A stretch of 10,644 nucleotides of DNA from Candidatus Cloacimonadota bacterium (GCA_014382685.1 JACNJG010000201.1:1-10644), one strand, 5' to 3'; positions 1-5,292 are shown, counted from the first letter of the stretch. Numbers and translations: made by a program. The notes: generated by a model not told the origin, from the sequence alone.

Positions 1-2
1 TC

Positions 3-68
3 GATATGACCAAGTATTCCTATTTTCCTCAGATAGAGGAGTGGATTGAGAAGAATAATATAAAATAG
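3..68 (+). repeat. Repeat block B, upstream copy, ends with an in-frame stop
   Basis: Positions 3-56 match 842-895 with five differences. Read in the frame starting at position 3 it encodes DMTKYSYFPQ followed by IEEWIEKN, then NIK and a TAG stop at 66-68. All five differences from the downstream copy fall at third codon positions and are synonymous. This suggests the block is the 3' end of a protein-coding sequence, not only a structural repeat. The 5' part lies outside the window, so the parent gene cannot be identified. Confidence 0.55.
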
Positions 69-85
69 CATGATTGTTGAAAGAT

Positions 86-156
86 GATTTACTTAAGACA
101 TGCTCTTCGACATGTCTCAAGAAAATCAATATAGAGGACTTGTCACAAGTCGAAGA
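86..156 (+). repeat. Repeat block A, upstream copy, directly before the transposase
   Basis: Direct repeat of 776-843. Fourteen codons (86-127) match with two substitutions. A short stretch then differs by 3 bases (128-136 versus 818-823), and 20 bases (137-156) match again. It contains a hairpin at 92-121 and the left arm of a second, larger hairpin (138-169). In the frame starting at 86 it reads DLLKTCSSTCLKKI, and the indel preserves that frame. The copy ends 27 bases before the likely transposase start, so it would lie in the transposase mRNA leader. Confidence 0.7.
92..121 (+). other. Hairpin 1 in transposase leader
   Basis: Arms 92-102 and 111-121 pair at 10 of 11 positions (single mismatch 95/118), with 7 uninterrupted pairs next to the loop. 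The 8-base loop (103-110) is CTCTTCGA, the exact reverse complement of the loop of the next hairpin. The downstream copy (782-811) keeps the arms but loses one further pair and has a changed loop. Confidence 0.7.
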
Positions 157-169
157 GCTTGTGACAAGT
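138..169 (+). other. Hairpin 2 in transposase leader, perfect 12-bp stem
   Basis: Arms 138-149 (ACTTGTCACAAG) and 158-169 (CTTGTGACAAGT) are perfect reverse complements enclosing an 8-base loop (150-157) TCGAAGAG. The stem ends 14 bases before the transposase ATG at 184. In IS200-type transposons, hairpins in the 5' leader are known to repress transposase expression. A similar role here is an inference. Each arm is itself partly palindromic, for example 137-151, so alternative foldings are possible. Confidence 0.7.
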
Positions 170-183
170 GCGAAAAGAATAAA

Positions 184-762
184 ATGAAAATAAAACAAGA
201 GCAATACCATAAAGGAATTATCGCTCATTTTTACAATCGAGTAGTACATAATGAACTACTTTTTCGTACAGACAAAGATTATATTCAATTTTTACTATCG
301 TTCAAAAAAAGTATACAAGAAATTCCTACTTCTGTTTATGCATATTGTCTTATGCCGAATCATTTTCATTTCTTTCTAAAGCAAAATAGTACAATTCTAT
401 TATACAAAATTTTCAACAAAATATTATCATCTTATGTGCAGAAATACAATATAAAATATTCACGCAAAGGATCAATTTTTGCTCATCCACTTCAGAGTAA
501 GTTAGTTGTTGATGACAGACAACTTATTACACTTTGTAAATATATTCATCTAAATCCTGTGAAAGCCGGGCTTGTTAATGAACCCGAAGAATGGGAATTT
601 TCAAATTACCGCGAGTGGATAGGAGTTCGGCATGGTGAGCTTTTTGATGATTTCATTTTGAAGAATAATTTCTGTGGTACAGAAGATTACATTAAATCGA
701 TTAAGGAGTTTAAGCAGCAAATTTTAGAGAAAACGTTATTGGAATTGTTGGATGAATCGTAA
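184..762 (+). CDS. REP-associated tyrosine transposase (Y1/HUH, Transposase_17 type)
   Basis: A 192-residue single-strand DNA transposase of the Y1 family. Enzymes of this family nick with an active-site tyrosine and coordinate a metal ion through an HUH motif. The N-terminal YNRVVHNELLF segment (about 17-27) matches the usual opening strand of RAYTs. MPNHFHFF (58-65) carries the HUH pair H60/H62. KYIHLNPVKAGLV (119-131) is the family's highly conserved catalytic helix, with Y120 the likely nucleophile. Length is normal. The frame is open from ATG 100, but the first 28 codons are the palindromic repeat A read in a different frame from its apparently coding one, so I chose ATG 184, where homology begins. 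No strong Shine-Dalgarno precedes it. The motifs are intact, so it may be active. Confidence 0.9.
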   Translation: MKIKQEQYHKGIIAHFYNRVVHNELLFRTDKDYIQFLLSFKKSIQEIPTSVYAYCLMPNHFHFFLKQNSTILLYKIFNKILSSYVQKYNIKYSRKGSIFAHPLQSKLVVDDRQLITLCKYIHLNPVKAGLVNEPEEWEFSNYREWIGVRHGELFDDFILKNNFCGTEDYIKSIKEFKQQILEKTLLELLDES

Positions 763-910
763 TCTTATGGGAACTGATTTACTTAAAACATGCTCTCCGA
801 CATGTCTCAAGAAAATCATTAAGGACTTGTCACAAGTCGAAGATATGACCAAGTATTCCTACTTTCCCCAGATTGAAGAGTGGATTGAGAAGAACTGTCT
901 TAAATGTTAA
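752..910 (+). CDS. Possible short ORF spanning downstream repeat A+B
   Basis: An open frame from ATG 752 (alternative ATG 767) to TAA 908-910 would encode 52 residues, overlapping the last 11 bases of the transposase gene in another frame. Only the part from about 776 is repeat sequence: DLLKTCSPTCLKKI, then KDLSQVED, then MTKYSYFPQIEEWIEKN and CLKC. The repeat-encoded part looks helical and amphipathic. Its B portion differs from the upstream copy only by synonymous changes, so that part was probably once translated as the C-terminus of a protein. I do not recognise the family. No ribosome site is evident, so this copy is more likely a displaced gene end than a functional gene. Confidence 0.3.
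   Translation: MNRNLMGTDLLKTCSPTCLKKIIKDLSQVEDMTKYSYFPQIEEWIEKNCLKC
776..895 (+). repeat. Downstream contiguous copy of repeat blocks A and B
   Basis: Positions 776-843 repeat 86-156 (one 3-base indel region and two substitutions in the first 42 bases). Positions 842-895 repeat 3-56 (five substitutions). This is the only place in the window where A and B are contiguous, so it probably shows the ancestral order. The first hairpin persists at 782-811 with a second mismatch. The large second hairpin is lost because the sequence after 843 diverges, leaving the small palindrome at 824-838. Confidence 0.7.
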
Positions 911-1122
911 CTGTATAGCTCACTTGCTAAAAACATAACTGGCATTACAACCATTAAATTGTGATATTAACTTTTTCTGGAAATATAGCCATTAGATTAG
1001 AGATGGCATTGTGTTTTTGGTCAAGTGAAGCGGGGATTCAAGCAATCAGTTATATTTTGGCTAAGCAACATATGAACTGCTTATATAGCTTTTGTTAGAG
1101 GTAGTTTTTCCCACACTTTTTA
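911..1122. other. Intergenic stretch with no recognisable gene
   Basis: Between the repeat zone and the minus-strand genes I see no ORF, RNA gene or clear terminator. One imperfect inverted repeat is present around 1060-1093: GCTAAGCA can pair with TGCT and TAGC separated by a 4-base bulge. The transposase and the minus-strand genes at 1123-1778 converge on this stretch, so it could hold terminators, but no T-tract hairpin stands out. Confidence 0.4.
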
Positions 1123-1365
1123 TTATTCATCTATCTTACTTGGTGAATATTTTGAATGACTTTTCAATTGATTTTCAAAATAATCTGAATTGGCACGTAT
1201 TCCGCAATAAACCCAAATTACAGGTAATCCAAAACCTATAGTCACTATTGTTATAAGAATGAGAAATAGACCTCTTAAGATTAAACCATGAGCTATGTAC
1301 CAAAAAGGACCCAGAATGAATGCTGACCAACTCCAACCTTGCTGTTTTTCTTTTTGTATTTTCAT
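1123..1365 (-). CDS. Small DUF2628-like membrane protein
   Basis: Eighty residues from ATG 1365. The N-terminal GWSWSAFILGPFWYIAHG (about 10-27) is the hallmark of DUF2628-type proteins, where a W-x-W-x-A-F-x-x-G-P-x-W-Y stretch leads into membrane helices. A long hydrophobic segment follows (about 28-56, ending VIWVYCGIRAN), then a charged tail. The ATG lies in a 4-base ATGA overlap with the stop of the upstream zinc-ribbon ORF, which I prefer to the GTG at 1380 as an independent start. In other bacteria this domain is often fused behind a zinc ribbon, and here it directly follows one in the -1 frame across a run of seven A. It may therefore be made as part of a fusion. The biochemical function of the family is unknown to me. 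Confidence 0.7.
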   Translation of the reverse strand: MKIQKEKQQGWSWSAFILGPFWYIAHGLILRGLFLILITIVTIGFGLPVIWVYCGIRANSDYFENQLKSHSKYSPSKIDE

Positions 1366-1778
1366 AATTTTTTTCCACACTTAGGACAGGTTTCAACTTT
1401 CTTTTTTAACTCAGCGCCACAATGATAACAGAATTCAAGAGACTCTTCGTTGGTTGTGTACAAGGGAGGGCCGAAAAGAGCAGCATTATGGTTAGCATCA
1501 AAATCTTCCTCTTCATCATTTTTCATTATTGAATCAGTTGATAAACTATCAATGTCAGATTCTTCTTCAAATTGTGCAATGGCCTTCTTATAATTAAAAA
1601 TTTTAGTCTGATCTCTAATATCAAGTAGAATTTTGATCATAGCATTTTGTCTTTTCACCATTTTCTTGTAAAGGTTGACAGCAACGAGAACAAATTGAAT
1701 TTGTTTGAAGATAAAGTAAATACAAAATATAATGAATCCAATGACTACTATAGCTAAAATACTGAGAAATCCTTCCAT
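1362..1778 (-). CDS. Membrane-anchored protein with C-terminal zinc ribbon
   Basis: This 138-residue protein starts with a single long hydrophobic helix (about 5-36), which should anchor it in the inner membrane. A basic, helical stretch (about 37-70), an acidic low-complexity linker (about 70-95) and a C-terminal zinc ribbon follow. The ribbon has C117-x2-C120 (CYHCG) and C131-x2-C134 (CPKCG), with stop after KKL. The start is well supported: an AAGGAG ribosome site (1788-1793) lies 9 bases before the ATG. I cannot assign a function. Zinc ribbons of this sort usually head or tail bacterial membrane proteins of unknown role. The gene overlaps the next ORF by 4 bases, and the last codons contain an A7 run. 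Confidence 0.75.
   Translation of the reverse strand: MEGFLSILAIVVIGFIIFCIYFIFKQIQFVLVAVNLYKKMVKRQNAMIKILLDIRDQTKIFNYKKAIAQFEEESDIDSLSTDSIMKNDEEEDFDANHNAALFGPPLYTTNEESLEFCYHCGAELKKKVETCPKCGKKL
1368..1374 (-). other. A7 slippery run, candidate -1 frameshift site
   Basis: Read on the minus strand, the zinc-ribbon ORF ends TGT GGA AAA AAA TTA TGA, so the heptamer A-AAA-AAA is in the classic phase for -1 slippage. A one-base backward shift yields GGA AAA AAA ATT ATG AAA and continues into the DUF2628-like frame. The product would be a 218-residue fusion of membrane helix, zinc ribbon and DUF2628-like domain. Transcriptional slippage at the same run, or a genuine indel, would give the same result. 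No strong stimulatory hairpin is obvious downstream. Confidence 0.4.
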
Positions 1779-1787
1779 TGATCGCTT

Positions 1788-1793
1788 CTCCTT
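1788..1793 (-). promoter_or_regulatory. Ribosome binding site of the zinc-ribbon gene
   Basis: AAGGAG on the minus strand, 9 bases before the ATG at 1778. It fixes the start of the zinc-ribbon membrane protein. Confidence 0.75.
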
Positions 1794-1891
1794 TTCTTAT
1801 GTCTAACTATGTCTTAATCCGCCAACAAGCGTGATAATATCCTTAATATCCAATTTTCATTACACACATTCTTATTTTTTATTTATTTTTA

Positions 1892-1920
1892 ATAATCTAA
1901 ATTGTAAAAAAATGAATCAA
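1892..1920 (-). promoter_or_regulatory. Possible sigma-70-like promoter for the minus-strand pair
   Basis: On the minus strand TTGATT (1920-1915) and GATTAT (1897-1892) are separated by 17 bases in a very AT-rich stretch about 115 bases before the zinc-ribbon gene. The match is partial. AT-rich sequence yields such pairs by chance, so this is only a candidate. Confidence 0.25.
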
Positions 1921-1990
1921 AATAATATTGTCAACAATTTTACAAAATAAGTTGCCAAGATTTGGTGTAATAAAATTTTTGCTTCATAAT

Positions 1991-2038
1991 ATGAATATGC
2001 AAACGAGCAACATGAGTAACAAGAAACAAAAATTCTGA
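1991..2038 (+). other. Possible 15-codon leader ORF abutting pcm
   Basis: ATG 1991 to TGA 2036-2038 reads MNMQTSNMSNKKQKF, three methionines in fifteen residues. The stop directly touches the pcm ATG (TGAATGG), and pcm has no visible ribosome site of its own. Terminating ribosomes could restart on pcm. The ORF also lacks a clear ribosome site, so it may be fortuitous. Confidence 0.2.
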
Positions 2039-2698
2039 ATGGACTACACAAAGCAACGACATAACATGGTCGAGTACCAGATAAAAGTCCGTGGCATTAC
2101 GGACGAACGGCTTCTGGATGCTTTCAGAAAAGTGGAAAGGCATTTGTTCATTCCGGGTAACTCTTGCCAATTTGCGTATGATGATGGACCTTTGGGCATC
2201 GGAGAAGGACAGACAATTTCACAACCCTACATCGTGGCGCTTATGCTTGATCTAATGAAGATAAAACCCGAGGATATTGTGCTGGAGATCGGCACCGGCT
2301 CAGGATATCAGACTGCACTGATTGCTGAGCTTGCACAAAGAGTATATTCAATAGAGAGAATCCTATCCCTTGCAAAAAATGCAGAGCAATTATTAAAAAA
2401 ACTGGGCTATTCAAATATCAAAATTCAACGAGGTGATGGTACGGTCGGTTGGACTTCAGAAAATGAAAGCGAGAAGGATATCACATTTGATGCGATCGTT
2501 GTGTCTGCTGCAGCTCCTTCTATTCCATGGGGTCTGATCGCTCAACTCAAAGAAGGAGGACGCCTTGTGCTGCCTTGTGGAAGTAGATATGTGCAGGATC
2601 TGATATGCGTGAAAAAGGAACACGGAAAGATCAAAAAAGAGAATTTCGGAGGATGCCAATTCGTACCACTTATCGGAGAGCAGGGATGGGAAAAATAA
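2039..2698 (+). CDS. pcm: Protein-L-isoaspartate O-methyltransferase
   Basis: This cytoplasmic repair enzyme transfers a methyl group from S-adenosylmethionine to the abnormal carboxylate of isoaspartyl residues in aged proteins (EC 2.1.1.77). Its 219 residues match the usual bacterial length. The N-terminal MVEYQIKVRGI, the GEGQTISQPYIVALM substrate-loop segment (about 55-69), the SAM-binding VLEIGTGSGYQTALIAEL (81-98) and the C-terminal VPLIGEQGWEK end are all characteristic. An in-frame TGA immediately precedes the ATG, so 2039 is the earliest possible start, and it agrees with the family's N-terminus. There is no recognisable Shine-Dalgarno. It is the first gene of a four-gene operon; the next gene overlaps its last 13 bases. 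Confidence 0.95.
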   Translation: MDYTKQRHNMVEYQIKVRGITDERLLDAFRKVERHLFIPGNSCQFAYDDGPLGIGEGQTISQPYIVALMLDLMKIKPEDIVLEIGTGSGYQTALIAELAQRVYSIERILSLAKNAEQLLKKLGYSNIKIQRGDGTVGWTSENESEKDITFDAIVVSAAAPSIPWGLIAQLKEGGRLVLPCGSRYVQDLICVKKEHGKIKKENFGGCQFVPLIGEQGWEK

Positions 2699-3372
2699 GA
2701 TTTCTAATATTTTTTCTGATAATACTGTTAGTACTGCCTGTATTTCTCAGCAGCGATGAGCCACAAGATCATCCGGGAAAACAGGCAAAATTCTCGAAAT
2801 TTTTAAAAGACAAGAATTTATCCGATGAAGCAGTTGTTGTATTACTGGCAACGCTGCCTATCTTTGAGCTGAGAGGGGCTATCCCATGGGCTATTCATCA
2901 TTATAATATGCCCTGGTATAAAGCATATCTGCTTGGGATTTTTGGCAATTTTTTGCCTATCCCGCTTATCCTTCTCATTCTTAAATATGGATTGGACCTA
3001 CTTTCACGAATTCCTTTCCTCAAGAAATTTTTCGAGTGGCTCTTTGCACGAACGAGACGAAAGGGTACACTCATTAAGAAATATGAAGCGCTGGGACTCA
3101 TTCTATTTGTCATGATTCCGCTGCCCATAACCGGTGCGTGGACAGGGAGTATCGCTGCGTATATTTTCGGGATAAAATTCTTTCCTGCGTTGCTCTGCAT
3201 TCTTATCGGAATATGCCTTGCAGGTATTATTGTCACGACTTTGAGCATGTTCGGAATGTGGGGAGCGCTCATCGCGATCATAGCTTTATTGACATTATTT
3301 ATACTATGGCTCATAAAATTCATCAAAGCATTAAAAGCCACCAGAAATAACGGAAAAGGGGCAACCGAATGA
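2686..3372 (+). CDS. Small multidrug export protein family membrane protein (COG2426)
   Basis: A 228-residue integral membrane protein of the Sm_multidrug_ex family (PF06695/COG2426). Family-typical segments are ATLPIFELRGAIPWAI (55-70), GNFLPIPLILLIL (87-99) and YEALGLILFVMIPLPITGAWTG (133-154), separated by a basic cytoplasmic loop and followed by two hydrophobic C-terminal helices. Residues 5-22 form an extra N-terminal hydrophobic helix or signal anchor, then a charged linker. Despite the family name, the transported substrate is not established. I chose ATG 2686 because GGAG lies a few bases upstream and the hydrophobic N-terminus begins there; the frame is open from 2605, but that part merely overlaps pcm. 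The next gene overlaps by 4 bases. Confidence 0.85.
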   Translation: MGKIRFLIFFLIILLVLPVFLSSDEPQDHPGKQAKFSKFLKDKNLSDEAVVVLLATLPIFELRGAIPWAIHHYNMPWYKAYLLGIFGNFLPIPLILLILKYGLDLLSRIPFLKKFFEWLFARTRRKGTLIKKYEALGLILFVMIPLPITGAWTGSIAAYIFGIKFFPALLCILIGICLAGIIVTTLSMFGMWGALIAIIALLTLFILWLIKFIKALKATRNNGKGATE

Positions 3373-3953
3373 AGTTAAAAGAGTACTTTACGCCGAAAAC
3401 TGGAAAAGTCGAAGAAGAGAAAGATCTTATAAAATTCCTTTCTGAAGTTGAACTTTTTGATAATCTTACACAGAATGAACGCAGAAATCTTTCTCAGCAT
3501 CTGTATGAACGCAAGTACAAGGGAGACGAGATCGTTTTCAAAAAGGGCTATCCCAATGTGGTCATGTATATCGTGAAAGAAGGCGAATTGCAGACCTATC
3601 TCGATTCTCCGGAAGGTGAAAATCTGAAAACGATCAAACCCAGGGATTATTTTGGAGAGGTAGGACTTTTTCTTGAAGAAGAGCGGACTGCAACAATTGT
3701 CGCATCAAAGGATTCTATATTGCTGGGCATCTCCAAAAGGGATATGAGTCGGTTTATTGATGAATACCCTCGTGCAGGCAGCAAGATCCTGAAAAAATTA
3801 TCAGCAGTCCTCTGTTCACATCTAATCAGGACAAATGAAACCCTTGCAAGCAAAAGAGACGAGCTTATCGATCTTAAAAAGCGCTTAGAAGATAGCGAGA
3901 GCCAGCTTCAGGAATTGAAAAATTCCCAAGAAGTTGATAAAGAAAAGAGCTGA
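3369..3953 (+). CDS. Cyclic nucleotide-binding domain protein with coiled-coil tail
   Basis: This 194-residue cytoplasmic protein has one cNMP-binding (CRP-type) domain at about 22-140. The phosphate-binding cassette reads FGEVGLFLEEERTATI (95-110), retaining the glutamate (E97) and arginine (R106) that usually contact the ribose and cyclic phosphate, so ligand binding is plausible. After about 145 there is no CRP-style helix-turn-helix. The tail (about 155-192) is charged, with regularly spaced leucines typical of a coiled coil. It is therefore probably not a DNA-binding regulator but a ligand-sensing adaptor or oligomer, perhaps acting on the membrane proteins encoded beside it (inference). 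ATG 3369 overlaps the upstream stop (ATGA) and is preceded by AAGGGG. Confidence 0.85.
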   Translation: MKLKEYFTPKTGKVEEEKDLIKFLSEVELFDNLTQNERRNLSQHLYERKYKGDEIVFKKGYPNVVMYIVKEGELQTYLDSPEGENLKTIKPRDYFGEVGLFLEEERTATIVASKDSILLGISKRDMSRFIDEYPRAGSKILKKLSAVLCSHLIRTNETLASKRDELIDLKKRLEDSESQLQELKNSQEVDKEKS

Positions 3954-3955
3954 TC

Positions 3956-5026
3956 ATGGAAAGAACAAAAATAGTCCGTTGGATCATAGGATTTCTTACT
4001 CTTGGCATCGCTGTCATGGGTATCCTGTTCTATAAATCGATCCTCTCCTATCTTCTTATCTCGGGCATTATTGCTTATCTTTTATCACCGCTAATAAACT
4101 ATGCTCAGAAATTCCACATTCCAAGAGCGCTCTCGATCCTGATAGTGTATCTTATAATAATCGGTCTTATAATTATTTTGATAAACGTGATCATTCCGCA
4201 GATAAAGATCCAGGCAGAGGAAGCAGGGAAATTTTTCAAACAGATCGTGAAAGACCCTGAGGCATTCAGTTTGAGATCCTTCGGGCTTGAAGGTGTATCG
4301 AACTTTATTGACCGTATGCAGACACGATTTACCTTTATCGATGTAGATGAATATACACGGGTTCTCGGTGAGAAATTTGTTGGAGCGATTAACGCAATAC
4401 CGCAGATCATCCTTAATTCACTTAGTGGAATAATCAATTTTCTTGCGTTTCTTATCGTTATTCCCTTTGTCTGTTTTTTCCTTTTGAAGGATGAACGCCT
4501 GCTTATGAAAACCTTTTTTGGCTGGATACCAAATAGATATTTTGAGTTTTCCATTTACCTGTTCGAGAAGATAGAGGACAGCTTCGGAAGGTATCTGCGT
4601 TCAATCTTATTAGAGACAATTATTGTCACTATTCTTTCATATATTGGACTTTTGATTTTGAAAATTCCTTATGCGCTTATACTCAGTATCGTCATTGGTA
4701 TTACCAACCCGATCAAATTCTTCGGACCCTTTATCGGTTTTGTGCCGGTGATTTTGGTCATACTGTTAAGTCCAGTCCCGGATATTATGGTCGTTTATGC
4801 GATCCTCATGTCAATCATCGTTCAACAGATCGACAGCAACATACTTTTCCCTTCATTGGTTGGTAAGGGACTCGGTATGCATCCGCTGTGGGTATTGCTG
4901 ACAGTCATTGCAGGTGGATATGCATTCGGCATACTGGGACTTATACTTGCAGTACCGGCAGTATTTCTTGTTAAAACCGTTGTTCAGGTTTGTGCCACAA
5001 GTTTGAAACAGTTTGAAATTATTTAA
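3956..5026 (+). CDS. AI-2E family transporter (PerM/YdiK-type permease)
   Basis: A 356-residue polytopic inner-membrane protein of the AI-2E transporter family (PF01594, formerly UPF0118). It has an N-terminal pair of hydrophobic blocks (about 9-80), a central soluble stretch (about 85-145), a helix at about 150-180 and a C-terminal multi-helix part (about 215-345). The C-terminal VQQIDSNILFPSLVGKGLGM and HPLWVLLTVIAGGYAFGILG segments are the best signature. Members have been linked to autoinducer-2 export or Na+/H+ exchange; which applies here cannot be told from sequence. It starts 2 bases after the cNMP-domain gene, with only a weak AAGAG upstream. Its TAA stop is also the first bases of the CACGAA-type repeat. 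Confidence 0.9.
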   Translation: MERTKIVRWIIGFLTLGIAVMGILFYKSILSYLLISGIIAYLLSPLINYAQKFHIPRALSILIVYLIIIGLIIILINVIIPQIKIQAEEAGKFFKQIVKDPEAFSLRSFGLEGVSNFIDRMQTRFTFIDVDEYTRVLGEKFVGAINAIPQIILNSLSGIINFLAFLIVIPFVCFFLLKDERLLMKTFFGWIPNRYFEFSIYLFEKIEDSFGRYLRSILLETIIVTILSYIGLLILKIPYALILSIVIGITNPIKFFGPFIGFVPVILVILLSPVPDIMVVYAILMSIIVQQIDSNILFPSLVGKGLGMHPLWVLLTVIAGGYAFGILGLILAVPAVFLVKTVVQVCATSLKQFEII

Positions 5027-5055
5027 CCACGAAATACACGAAAGAGACGAAAAAA
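5024..5055 (+). repeat. CACGAA-type intergenic repeat, copy 1
   Basis: TAACCACGAAATACACGAAA continues as GAGACGAAAAA, a loose tandem of ACGAAA units about 10 bases apart. The same sequence recurs in inverted orientation at 6421-6450. A shorter inverted piece at 5095-5102 (TTTTCGTG) can pair with 5037-5043. The repeat starts exactly at the stop codon of the AI-2E family gene. Confidence 0.7.
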
Positions 5056-5104
5056 TTTAAATGAGATATTATAGAATATTTTTCTTAAAGACCATTTTCG
5101 TGCT

Positions 5105-5160
5105 TTTAACCTGCCAGGGCGTCCTGTCACGGAGAAGCGCAGCGTAGTAGGGTGGTTAAA
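5105..5160. repeat. GC-rich repeat bounded by an 8-base inverted repeat
   Basis: TTTTAACC (5105-5112) and GGTTAAAA (5153-5160) enclose a segment much richer in G and C than its surroundings. Part of it, CTGTCACGGAG onwards to GTAGTAGGGTGG, resembles the reverse complement of 6231-6262. The two repeat islands therefore seem to share the same composite building blocks. Confidence 0.45.
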
Positions 5161-5163
5161 AGT

Positions 5164-5292
5164 ATTTATTCTAAAGAATCAAAACATTGGTTAAGGATGA
5201 TTTCAAAAGCAGTTACACGGTTAAAAGATGAAGCAAAAATGTTGTGGAAAGAAGCTAATGAACTTAACCCCGTTAGATATTTACGCTATTAG
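5164..5292 (+). pseudogene. Remnant of a four-helix-bundle (S23-like) protein gene
   Basis: The frame from 5164 reads IYSKESKHWLRMISKAV, then TRLKDEAKMLWKEANELNPV and RYLRY before TAG 5290-5292. The ES-x-HWL-x-M-I and LWKEANEL pattern is that of the last two helices of the four-helix-bundle proteins related to those encoded in 23S rRNA intervening sequences (TIGR02436-like). The first half, including any start region, is missing and replaced by the GC-rich repeat. The expected C-terminus is replaced at NPVRY, where the palindromic CCCCGTTAGATA motif begins. I read this as a decayed gene end sandwiched by repeats. The family assignment rests on pattern memory. Confidence 0.45.

Larger units (their letters stand above)
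1..910 (+). mobile_element. REP-associated transposase locus with flanking repeats (REPtron-like)
   Basis: A single Y1-type transposase gene (184-762) sits between imperfect direct copies of a palindrome-rich sequence. Block A occurs at 86-156 and 776-843. Block B occurs at 3-56 and 842-895. Downstream of the gene A runs straight into B; upstream a copy of B precedes a separate copy of A. Transposases of this class in other bacteria (RAYTs) are commonly flanked by REP-type hairpin repeats and are thought to be their mobilising partner. I infer that relationship here. No target-site duplication or defined ends can be seen, and the upstream copy is cut by the window edge. Confidence 0.5.

Noticed and set aside
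100..183. N-terminal extension of the transposase from ATG 100
   Set aside because: These 28 codons are repeat block A with its hairpins, read in a different frame from the one that appears coding, and family homology begins at ATG 184.
1050..1105. Integron attC-like site before the minus-strand genes
   Set aside because: TTGTTAGAGG and an imperfect inverted repeat are suggestive, but there is no matching GTTRRRY/RYYYAAC pair at a proper distance and no integrase.
1366..1380. GTG start at 1380 for the DUF2628-like ORF
   Set aside because: The ATG at 1365 sits in a standard ATGA overlap. The extra codons are the -1 reading of the zinc-ribbon end and make more sense as part of a frameshift fusion.
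2605..2685. Upstream extension of the COG2426-family ORF into pcm
   Set aside because: Those 27 codons are pcm sequence in another frame. ATG 2686 has a ribosome site and begins the hydrophobic N-terminus.
2901..3341. Long minus-strand ORF of 146 codons
   Set aside because: It lies fully inside the COG2426-family gene and has no family features; it is a shadow of a hydrophobic coding region.
4105..4554. Minus-strand ORF of 149 codons
   Set aside because: It lies inside the AI-2E permease gene, with no recognisable domain or ribosome site.
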